Positions 39,642-49,040 of a stretch of DNA of 64,000 bases are shown piece by piece. Source of the stretch: Rhynchopus euleeides (lineage: Eukaryota > Euglenozoa > Diplonemea > Diplonemida > Diplonemidae). Both the position numbers and the translations under genes were made by a program. The notes below the pieces were generated by a model. The model did no database searches and was not told where the DNA came from. It saw only the letters and a program-made list of their open reading frames with translations. The stretch is from contig OY723287.1 in NCBI GenBank assembly GCA_963210315.1, positions 620,001-684,000 of the forward strand, written 5' to 3'. Position 1 is the first letter of the stretch, and the number at the start of each line of letters is the position of its first letter.

Positions 39642-41383
39642 CAGGGGGGGGTCAAATAAACGTACTTAGTTGAATAGTAGTACTTATTTTTTTGGGGCTC
39701 TGGGGCACGTTGGGCCGTTGAATAGTAGTACTTACTTTTCACCCTTTTTTTTTGGGGAAATTTTTCGTTTTTTTTGAGATTTTCTTTTTGGAGACACACA
39801 AATCTGCAAACTTTGGGGCAAGGAATGGGGACAACGGGGTCTATTGGTGCCACTTAGGGGAACCAGGGTGCACGGGGTCCGTAGAGGGGGGAAGTGACCT
39901 ACGCTCAAAGATATGTCGTGACGAAGGGAATCGGGGCATCCCCCCTCAGACACATACGGACGGGAAACCAGCGAACCCGCAAACTCCTGCGGTCCAGAGG
40001 CATCAGAACCACTGCTGAAGACCGCAAACCCGGAAACCCGCAAACTCCTGGGGTCCAGAGGCGTCAAAATCACTGCTGAAGAGCGGCGCGCATTAAACGA
40101 CTCCTCATCTACGGCGTCCGCAGTCCCTACCACCAACGAGAAGATGTGGACGGATGGCCCCAGACACACCTCACCATAGATGTAGCCTTCGAGGACCAGC
40201 TGAGCCCACCCCCCACCCCCCGCAGCCCCCTTCCCTGACGTTGTTTGACATTCTCTCCTGTTGTGCAGCACTGATCAACACACGCCCGCAAACCCGCAAT
40301 CCAACTGCCCAGATTTCACCATCCACCAACAGAGCCAATAGCTTCGGCTGGTGTCCGACATAATGATGACGTCCGATGCTTTCATGTGCCTCCTGCTGAT
40401 GGAATGCCTCCTGTTCAAGATATTCGAGGATGGGCCACCGCCATGCGCTCCCCGGCCTTCCTTCAACCAACTGGCCCGGGCCAGGGCACGCTGGTAGCCG
40501 AGCGCTTGCGGGATATGGGGTACGTGCTGAAGGTGTCGGGTGAGGAGGACGGGTTCGTGAAGAGCTCCCTTTGTCCGGACCTCACCTTCGCACCAAGCAC
40601 AGAAACATCCCCTGAGGCTGGTGGTGCGGACCTTGAACCTGGGTTGGACGGGAAGGCAAAAGAGAGCACAGAGAAGCAGTCCACCCAAAAGAAAGTTGTG
40701 TCTCAGCCAACCCAACAGTCAAGCATCTTGGCATGGGCGAAGCCGGTTCGTGTGAACTCTCTCACACAGACACAGCCTTCCCAGTCCTCCCAGTCCTCCG
40801 AAAAGAAGCGCGCAGCGTCCCCGACCACCCAGACTCCCAACAAACACCGCAGGCTCTGCAAAGGGTGTAGGAAGCCTGGGCACAACATGCAGACTTGCCC
40901 CAGCAAGCCCAAGAACTTGAAGAAGAAGAAGTAAGTTGGGGCGTGCTGGTTGTGGCTTGTCTTTTTCACATCTTTTTTTAAGCATCAACGCACCAACCAA
41001 CCACCGACAGTGAAGCTGACAGCTCTGATGAACTGTGTATGCTTTCACTAACTCAACAAGAATGTCAACCAGGGGGGGGGGGGCAATACAAATCAAAACG
41101 GTACGAAACCAAATGAGGGGCGAGTGGTAGGACGAGAACAGAGCGGATACTCGACCGGAAGGCAGAAGAAGTGAGAGACGGACGACAGCAGTGGCCAGCG
41201 CGCCCCTGGTGGACCAAACAGCCCCGCAGAGCCCCTGCAAACAGCGTTTTTAGGAAAAGTTGAATAGACGTACTTAGTACGTCTATTCGCTCGCAAACTA
41301 TTTATTAATTTTCTGGCGAGGTCGATTTAGGCCCGCGCGTTCGCCGAATAGTAGTACTAAGTACGTTTATTTGACCCCCCCCT
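39642..41383. mobile_element. TIR element with CCHC-knuckle ORF
   Basis: 1,742 bp bounded by CAGGGGGGGGTCAAATAAAC at the left and its complement at the right (TTTATTTGACCCCCCCCTG), extended inward by GTACTTA and GTTGAATAGTAGTACTTA-like words repeated two to three times at each end. Flanking TTA/TAA also matches as inverted sequence. No 8-bp target duplication is visible. A ~65-bp tandem pair (CCCGCAAACTCCTG...TGCTGAAGA) lies at about 39973-40085. One plus-strand frame (40404-40934) is present. The CAGGG...CAAAT termini look hAT-like. Confidence 0.7.
40404..40934 (+). CDS. zinc-knuckle protein within a TIR element, 176 aa
   Basis: The frame is read from the ATG at 40404, but it stays open further upstream without a better start, so the N terminus may be missing or spliced. 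The middle contains LVAERLRDMGYVLKVSGEED. A Ser/Gln/Thr-rich linker follows (SSILAWAKPVRVNSLTQTQ). The C terminus is basic with one CCHC knuckle, CKGCRKPGHNMQTC, and ends in a Lys run. Such C-terminal knuckles are common in transposase-related proteins of plants and protists. No catalytic domain is present, so the product is probably a truncated or accessory element protein. Confidence 0.55.
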   Translation: MPPVQDIRGWATAMRSPAFLQPTGPGQGTLVAERLRDMGYVLKVSGEEDGFVKSSLCPDLTFAPSTETSPEAGGADLEPGLDGKAKESTEKQSTQKKVVSQPTQQSSILAWAKPVRVNSLTQTQPSQSSQSSEKKRAASPTTQTPNKHRRLCKGCRKPGHNMQTCPSKPKNLKKKK

Positions 41384-41761
41384 GTAACCCAATGGTCGAA
41401 ATCTTCGACATAGTAGAAATCCCGGGGACATGTCGAATTCAAATTTTTTCGGGAAGTGGTGGCAGGGAGAGGAGCGGCAAATTGGGGGAAAGGGGGGCGG
41501 TGGGGCGGGGCAGCCGACCTTTTGAGATTCCTGCTCAATCGCGGGTGGGGTGGTGTGGGGTGGGGTGCGGTACGGAGGGGGGGGTGGGGGTGCAGATGGG
41601 GGCAGGGACAGAGGGAGGAGGTGAGGCAGGGCTTCAGACACACCGTACAGCGCCGAGGGGTGGTCGGGGGTGGGTGGGGGCGGGCCGAGGGGGTGGGGGG
41701 GTGCGACGCGGGGCGGGGCGAAGGGTGAAGCGAGTGCGGGGGAGGGGGGGGGGCAACCCCC
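41384..41761. other. G-rich spacer, no clear gene
   Basis: Purine/G-rich sequence between the CCHC element and the AT palindrome. Open frames on both strands are low-complexity. Confidence 0.4.
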
Positions 41762-42454
41762 ACACGGTGGGATCTTGTAAATTTTACATGTATAACTACA
41801 AGTATATACATGTATTATACATGTATAATACTTGCATGTCAACTATTATACATGTATAATACATGTATATGCCTGAAATATACATGTAAAATACATGTAT
41901 ATCAAGTAAAAATACAAGTATAATACTTGCATGTCAACTATTATACATGTATTTTTACTTGATATACATGTATTTTACATGTATATTTCAGGCATTTACA
42001 TGTATTTTACATGTATAATACTTGTCATGCAAGTATTATACATGTAAAATACTTGCATGACAAGTAAAATACTTGCATGCAAGTAAAATACATGTATTTT
42101 ACTTGCATGCAAGTATTTTACTTGTCATGCAAGTATTATACATGTATTTTACTTGTCATGCAAGTATTTTACATGTATAATACTTGCATGACAAGTATTA
42201 TACATGTAAAATACATGTAAATGCCTGAAATATACATGTAAAATACATGTATATCAAGTAAAAATACATGTATAATAGTTGACATGCAAGTATTATACTT
42301 GTATTTTTACTTGATATACATGTATTTTACATGTATATTTCAGGCATATACATGTATTATACATGTATAATAGTTGACATGCAAGTATTATACATGTATA
42401 ATACATGTATATACTTGTAGTTATACATGTAAAATTTACAAGATCCCACCGTGC
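41762..42454. repeat. ~690-bp nested AT-rich palindrome
   Basis: The two halves are inverted complements, with arms of roughly 300 bp that match almost perfectly. Outer edges are CACGGTGGGATCTTGTAAAT and its complement ending at CCACCGTG. The centre is ACTTGCATGCAAGT (42101-42114). The sequence is built from ACATGTA, ACTTGCATG and ATTTTAC words. Each arm is itself palindromic around GCCTGAAATATACATG/CATGTATATTTCAGGC, so the region can fold as a palindrome of palindromes. It is AT-rich in otherwise GC-rich DNA and has no coding potential. Confidence 0.92.
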
Positions 42455-42474
42455 ACCCCCCCCCCACCCCGCCC

Positions 42475-42620
42475 GCACGGTGGACTCCCACCCCCTGGAG
42501 CGGAGGTCTGGGCGACCCCCGCTAGCGGGAGTCTGCCCTGCTATTTTTGGTGCCCAGACGACCCCCCGATATTCCGATATCCCAAAAAGGTGCACCCTGA
42601 CGTGTGGGAGTCCACCGTGC
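42475..42620. mobile_element. 146-bp MITE with GCACGGTGGACTCCCAC ends
   Basis: Perfect 17-bp inverted ends at 42475-42491 and 42604-42620. The outer GCACGGTGG is also the edge of the adjacent large palindrome, so the two probably belong to one family. The interior has a small hairpin (CCCGCTAGCGGG at 42517-42528). Confidence 0.7.
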
Positions 42621-42621
42621 T

Positions 42622-43390
42622 CTTTGCCCGTAGGCACTACGCTCTGATGCTGTTCTGCCGCGCAACGTCTTGGCCCGAAAGCTCACGTTCTGGCGCAGGT
42701 CGTGTGTCTGCCGCGCAGCGTCTTGACCCGTCGGCACTACGCTCTGGCGCTGGTCTGCCGCGCAACGTCTGTGCCAGACGGCATCACGTTTTGGCGCAGG
42801 TCGTGTGTCTGTCGCGCAGCGTCTTGGCCCGAAGACATCACGTTCTGGCGCTGGTCGTGTGCCTGTTGCGCAGCGTCTTGGCCCGTAGGCACTACGCTCT
42901 TGCGCTGGTCCACCGCGCAACGTCTTTGCCCGACGGCATCACGTTCTGGCGCTGGGCGTGTAGCCGTCGCGTAGCGTCTTGGCCCGTAGGCACTACGCTC
43001 TGATGCTGTTCTGCCGCGCAACGTCTTGGCCCGGAAGCATCACGTTCCGGCGCAGGTCGTGTGTCTGCCGCGCAGCGTCTTGGCCCGTAGGCACTACGCT
43101 CTGGTGCTGGCCTGCCGCGCAACGTCTGTGCCAGACGGCATCACGTTCTGGCGCTGGTCGTCTGTCTGTTGCGCAGCGTCTTGGCCCGGGGGCACTACGC
43201 TCTGGCGCTGGCCGTCTGTCTGCCGCGCAGCGTCTCGGCCCGAAGGCATCACGCTCTGGCGCTGTTCGAGTTTCGGCTGCCGCGCAGCGTCTTGGCCTGG
43301 GGCTCTGGCGCCGGCCTGTCGCGCCAACGTCTTGGCCCAAAGGTGCCACGTTCCGGCGCTGGTCGTATGTCCGCTGTGCAGTCTTGCCGC
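42622..43390. repeat. minisatellite of 47- and 54-bp alternating units
   Basis: About 14 tandem units, each beginning CCGCGCARCGTCTTGGCCCG. Two types alternate: 47 bp (with GCACTACGCTCTGGCGCTGG) and 54 bp (with GCATCACGTTCTGGCGC and a GTCGTGTGTCTG end). A higher-order period of about 356 bp is visible, with 42629 onward resembling 42986 onward. The last units degrade toward 43390. All frames stay open for long stretches because of the repeat, but no start or family supports a protein. Confidence 0.85.
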
Positions 43391-44923
43391 CCTCGCTCCG
43401 CCGGGAGGCGCACACGCTCCGGCGGCAGCATGAACCGAAGGGGCTGACCACCGCTGGCCAGTCCCGTTTCAGTGCATATCACCCCGCTGTTTGCCGACTA
43501 TCTCGAGCACGCGGCGTTCGCAGTCCTCATACCTTGGTCTCGCGAGAGCTCTCCTGATGCTCGACCGGACAGCGCCGGCAGCCTCCCCGTCATTCCGCGT
43601 CTGCGACGAGTCACTGCAGGAAAAGGCCCCCCGCCGAGCTACGAGGTCGGATGCCTCCGTTTATGAGCCGCGTACAGGAACAAAGCTTTCCCTGACGCGG
43701 TGGAAGCTCACCAACCCCCGCTCGGTCTGCGGCGCCGACCCCCTGGGTACTCCTTGAGCCCAGGTCACCCTAGTCACCATCCGCCCTCATGTCGGCGAGG
43801 GTGCGGTACATTTTAACCGCTCCACCCGCGTATTGGCGAAATCCCCCCACCGTGCAAACTCAGAAACCCGGCCCGCGTCGGCGACCGGCATTGTTGTTGC
43901 GTGCGGGGGAGGCAGAGAGACCGGGGAAACCCAAAACTCCTGATGAAGGATGTTGTGGTGTCGGTCGCTGCTCCCCTTCCAACCTTGCTCCTCGGCAAGT
44001 GGCAGAATGCATTACTCAGCAGTGACACAACGAAACAGCACAAGCCCTACTATATCATACCTTCCTCAAGTAACCACGGAGACCTCCCAAGACGCAGCAA
44101 AGCTGCTTAAACTAGTTTACTAGAGAAAGAGAGAGACAGAGAGAGAGAGAGAGGTCTGTGTGGAGCGGCAGGCAGCAGTGAAAGAAAAAGGAGCTGGCGG
44201 TACGTAATGTGCTTGTTTGTGCACCCGGGGTGTTAATCTGCAGAAGGAAGGCGAATGTACTGATAAGGCAGAGAAGCAAATGATACAGACTACACGCCCA
44301 CATTGCTGCCACAGCTCCTTTTTAGGCTTAACACGCTTCTCGCTCGGGTGACGCGCGTTCTACCAAAAACCGAGGCCAAATCAGGGGAGGGGGCGAGGGG
44401 GCGGGGGGGGGGGGTCAGCCGGACACATCTGCATTGCAGCATTGCACAGCCCACAGCGACAGCAAGCCCCTCCTCCCTGCTTCCCGAGGGTGCCAAATGA
44501 GCTCGAGAAAAGCTCTCACCTGGGCCTGTAAGGCACACGGCTAAATATCGTTCAACTCGGGGGGCGGATGGGGGTGGTGGGCGTGGTGTGGCCGTGCGGG
44601 GGGGGGGGGGGGGTGGGGAGAGGACGACGAGGCTAGAAGGGCTAGCGGTGAAGAGAAATGGGGAGGGGGTGGGGGGGGGGGCGAAGGAGCAGCCTCCGCC
44701 GAAACATACACATGCACACACAGCCAGACCCCCCCCCCCTCAGCAACACACACCCACATAACACATGGCAGGCTTTCTGTCTCCTGTGGGTCGCAAACCC
44801 GGAGCAAACTCCGAGCCCCCACCCCCACCTTCCCCCCCCCCCTTTTTTTTGAGAATACAGAACACCCCTCCCCCTCCACTCCACACCACACCACACCACA
44901 ACACAACACAACACACATCTACT
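43391..44923. other. intergenic, no clear gene
   Basis: No supported gene. A lone CCACCGTGC word, like the ends of the neighbouring palindrome and MITE, occurs at 43848-43856. Other contents are a GA microsatellite (44124-44151) and G runs (44402-44413, 44598-44612, 44669-44680). Confidence 0.4.
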
Positions 44924-46009
44924 CTAGGGCTCCGCTGCGGGCATAACAAGCATGTCCGCAGGCACTGCAGGACGTGTCATGAGAGCCTCTGATGTGCAGT
45001 TCCTGGGGGGGTCCACACCCACCGGTGCTTCATAGTAGGTCTGTTTATGGGCGTGGAATATGGAGTAGGGCCTCACGGCATCCAGGCTGCTGTGGTGCAC
45101 CGTGATGCGGCTGATGTGCCCCGCCATGGGGAGCCACTGCCGGAACAAATCCCGCTGCCTCACGGCCTGCTTCACACCGCTCGAGGCATCGGCGTACACC
45201 GTCGCCGCATCCAGATCCATCACATCCATGCTGTCCATCTCCAACCCGTCTGCCTCCTTAAAAGCCTCCCATGTCGCATCCGGCTCAAAGGCGCCCTGTT
45301 GCATGGTGTAATCCAGAGCTGTGTGCATCCCCCCTATACGGCGGATATACCCACCGCCCCGCCTGCTGTCGCGGCGCGTCAACGTTGCATGCAGGGGCTC
45401 GAAGATGGACCCAGTTCTTTCATACTCCGCAACCAGCTCTGTCAGGTCCTCCAGGAGGGCCACCACCAGGCAGCCCTCGGGGGAGGTGAGGTCGCTGGCT
45501 GCGATGCCCTGCAGGGAGCTGATGACATGTGCGATGACGGCAGCCGTCTTCTCCTCGGTGTTGCGTGCGGCGCACTGCGAGGTGACGACAGCCAGCCCGA
45601 GGTTTGCCGTGAGCTCCGGGAGGCGCACCATGGTGCCCATCTCGGCAGCCTCGCTGAGGGATGCTATCGCCTCGTCGATCAGCCGCGCGGGGGGCCACAG
45701 AGAGTACTCCTCAGGGTGATACTCCCTGCCGTCGGAGCGGTCCTGCACGTGCTCCCGTGGGATCACGCGGAGCCCGGTGTCGCCCCACTCAGCGAGGCAC
45801 ACCATCTCGCTGTGTGGGCCGTCGCGCTGCAGGTCGTAGCGGAGGTAGTCTGCATCGGGGTCGAGGCGGAGGGCGCGTGCGGCATAGGCGAGGAGGATGC
45901 CGCTGCGGTGGACGAGGCATTCAGCGAGGAGGCGGTGGTCGGCCTCGTGTGTGCTGTTGGAGGTCATCGCAATGAGGTGGTCGAAGTGGAACAGAGATTC
46001 ATAAAGCAT
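44924..46009 (-). CDS. hypothetical protein, 361 aa
   Basis: The frame extends upstream to 46171, but the first ATG after a pyrimidine/CA-rich leader is at 46007-46009 (MLYESLFHFDHLIAM); a second, at 45967, gives MTSNSTHEADHRLL. The protein is soluble and mostly helical: LLAYAARALRLDPDADYLRY, LIDEAIASLSEAAEMG, VIAHVISSLQGIAASDL and LVVALLEDLTELVAEYE, followed by EPLHATLTRRDSRRGG and a C-terminal domain with YADASSGVKQAVRQRDLFRQ. No signal peptide or membrane segment is seen. Third positions are GC-rich as in the other host genes. No family recognised. The stop is followed by pyrimidine/CA-rich sequence. Confidence 0.7.
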   Translation of the reverse strand: MLYESLFHFDHLIAMTSNSTHEADHRLLAECLVHRSGILLAYAARALRLDPDADYLRYDLQRDGPHSEMVCLAEWGDTGLRVIPREHVQDRSDGREYHPEEYSLWPPARLIDEAIASLSEAAEMGTMVRLPELTANLGLAVVTSQCAARNTEEKTAAVIAHVISSLQGIAASDLTSPEGCLVVALLEDLTELVAEYERTGSIFEPLHATLTRRDSRRGGGYIRRIGGMHTALDYTMQQGAFEPDATWEAFKEADGLEMDSMDVMDLDAATVYADASSGVKQAVRQRDLFRQWLPMAGHISRITVHHSSLDAVRPYSIFHAHKQTYYEAPVGVDPPRNCTSEALMTRPAVPADMLVMPAAEP

Positions 46010-49000
46010 CCCGGTGTGGAGCGTTGCGAGGGCCACTGTGGTGGTGTGGTGGTGTGATGGTGTGGGTGCGCAGTCGGGGGGGCAGCAAGGGTAGGGTTCG
46101 TCACCGAAAAGCGTTGGCAAAATAAAAAAGATGGGGCGGTGTTTTGTGCGCCAAACCCCTTGGGTGAACAAACCTCACGTGTTTTGCCTGATGAAGGTTG
46201 GTGTGAATATGCGGACAGGAATAGCAACAAGGCGGGGGGGGGGGGGGGGTACATTGTGTTTGTCACCCAAAGCGCTGCCAACTATCTTCTTCACTGTGAC
46301 AAGATTCTTGTTGTGTGAAAAAAATGATGGCTCTTCGAACGCTGCAGCCCCCACGGCCACAACCACCACCCCCCCCTCCACAGCCCCACGGGACATACTC
46401 CCATAGAGGCGTTGCAAGGGCTGTGTCCCTGGTGTGCTGCCTGCCGGCGACGGCTCCTCTGTCGTGGAAGAGAAGGTGCCGCCGAGGTGCGACATCGCCA
46501 TCTCCGCTGCAAACCGCACGGCGGAGAAGACAAGGAAGAGGACCTGTGGCAGGGGGGCAGATGTGGCACCCGACAGGAGGCTGCCCGGCTATGCAAGCCG
46601 GTGGGAGATTAACTTGGTGTTAAAACTGTACAACCCCTGCTGGATTGCGAGGGTGTGAAGTGGCATGAAGGTGATCCTTATATAGCTTCAGTCGTACGAT
46701 TTCCTTCGTTACTTCGCGACTTCGCTACGCTTCGTCGCTCGTAACTGGTCAAAAAATGTCTGCCGCTGGATGTAGCACCCGCACAGCTTCACCGGCACAT
46801 CTCACGTGAAACCCTTGTGACTCAGTGGGAGAACTATGTGCCATCGCAGCACCAATCGGAACAGGAAACCGCGCCACTCATGCCCCAACACCACCACCCC
46901 TACATACCAGCGCACGCCCGAAGTTGTCAAGAAACTCCAACGCCACCTGCCGCAGGCCGGCTGACATGCCTGACGCTGGCGCGCCCGCCTGCGCGTCGGC
47001 GGTGCCAGCACCACCTCCCTGCGAGCTGTCGGGGGGCGAGACCTCAGCAGCCGCGGCAGCTGCAGCAGCCGCAGCAGCAGCCTTGCTGGCACGCACAGCC
47101 CCACGGCTGCTGCTGCCATGAGGCATCGCCGCAGGCTCTCTCTACAGCCCAGCTCAGCCTCTGTGACAGGGCTGCCGAGACACCCGCTGCCACATCCAGA
47201 TGTGTGGCGGTGTGGAGTGTGCCCCTGTAGGAGGGGGGGGGGGTGATGCAGGGCTGCTGTGGAGGCGCAGTCCGCCAGACACACAAAGGGATGTGGATGT
47301 ATAATTGTCGATCGAAAGTGTGAAGGCAAGGCTATTACCCCCAACCCACTGGGGGAAGAGAGAGGAAAGGAGAGGGGGGGGGGGGGAGGGGGAACATCAC
47401 ATTTGCATTTGCAATTCATCTCAACTGATACTCCACTAAAACCATGTGGGCACACCCCACCACCACCACCACCCCCCCCCCCCTCCCGCCGGCCTGCGCT
47501 GGGAACAGCGCTGGCGGCTTCCAGTAAGACTTGGGTAAATGGGGAGAAGGGAGGGGGGGGTGATCAAACCCCCCATGCAGGAAGAAGGGTGTTTTGTGAA
47601 GAGAGAGTGGGCAACGGCTGCAGCCCAAGGGGGGGGGGGGAGGGGGGGGGGTGAAGGTTGGGTGTGTGGGTGGATGGATGGAGGGGAAATGGTTCGGTGT
47701 CGAGAAGCACAAGCAAGCTTGATCTGCCCCATAGACGTCCATTACTCTGCAAGCAGGTGTATCTTTTTTTTAAAACGGGGGAGGGGGGGGGGGAGGGGGC
47801 GGATGGGATGGGATGGGAGGGGATGGGAGGGGACGGGGTAAGGGAATGGGAATGGTGAAAAGAGCCCGGTGTGTTTTGTTTTGTGCGCACGAGCGGCAGC
47901 GTTTTGTGGCCCCTGTGAAGGGGGTTGTTGCTGTGAATAAGTGGCTTTTGTGTTGCTCTCCCCAAACACACTGCGCGCCTCTGCCTTTTTTTTGGGGGGG
48001 GGGGGGGGGAGGGGAGGGGGGTATTTCAGCCCCGCTGCTCCTCTCCCGACTATACTTTCGTATGACGGGGTTGGCGCTGCGCAACCTCAGCTCCCCACCC
48101 ACCCCCCCCCCCCCCCCCCCCCACACACACAGTGGCACAGAGTGAAGGCCCCCTCCCCCTCCACAGAAGATAACGAGCCGGGCCAAACGCACCTCTCTCC
48201 CTCTCTCTCTCTCTCTCACATGCGCTGCAAACGCAGGCATCGTGGCAAAACAGAATAAGGTCTGGCGAAAAAATATGTGGGGACGTGTTGCACTTTGAAC
48301 AAAGCAAACAGGGGAGAGGGGACCTTCACTCCATACCACTGTGCGTCAAACTGTGTGGTATTTAGGAGGCAGGTGTTCTGCTAACTTGCCTGCGTTTCTG
48401 AGCGAAGTCCCCGGGAGGGGAGTGAAAGGGGTTCTCCTTCTGGCTCCAGAGATATTCACATTCGGGAGAGGTAACTGAGAGAGGGAGACAGAGACCGAGA
48501 GATACACCGTGGGGGTGGGGGGGGGGGGGTGGGGTCCAAAGAACCCCCCCCCCACCACGGTCACACTCACTCGATAGGTATACGACAGAGTGAGGGAGAG
48601 AGGAACCTGCCCCACCCTGGGAAGTGATTGCGTCTGCTGGAGCTTCCGTGAGGGGAGCAGCACAGCGGGGCGCCGTCAAACACTTGGGGAGGGGAGGAGC
48701 GAGAGGAGAGAGAGCTTGTTCCGTAGATGACTGACGTGAGTCCTGGGAGAGGCCTGCACGTGGGGATAACACAAATATTGTCGAGGGGAAGCGGGAAGGG
48801 AGCGGGGGGATGGGGGGAGTTGATTATGAATTATAAGGATAAGGGGGGGTGGAAAAGGGTGGGGTGGGAGTGTGGGGGTTGGCAGTTTTGGCTGTCGGAA
48901 GTGAACGCAGGAGGGGTCTGCCTGCACTCTCGGACAACGGGTGTGCGTCCTTGTAGTTGAAGAATCGAGGGGGGAAGGGGTTGATTCTCACTGCGGAACG

Positions 49001-49040
49001 ACGCAGCTGGAGGGTGCGTCGAGGGAACAGTGCATCACCC
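46010..49040. other. intergenic, G/C-tract rich; one weak small ORF
   Basis: About 3 kb without a strong gene. A minus-strand frame at 46878-47126 (82 aa, with poly-Ala then GLRQVALEFLDNFGRALV) is the best small candidate but is unsupported by any family. G runs occur at 46229-46240, 47230-47242, 47375-47385, 47631-47650, 47783-47791, 47994-48010 and 48515-48527; C runs at 47470-47482 and 48102-48122. Confidence 0.4.

Noticed and set aside
39642-41383. 8-bp target duplication for the CCHC element
   Set aside because: Flanks TTTTCTTA and TAACCCAA do not match; only an inverted TTA/TAA is shared.
42622-43390. CRISPR-like array
   Set aside because: Units are contiguous minisatellite repeats without unique spacers, in a eukaryotic context.
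42979-43557. Open frames on both strands across the minisatellite
   Set aside because: They arise from the repeat unit; no unique protein sequence or start supports them.
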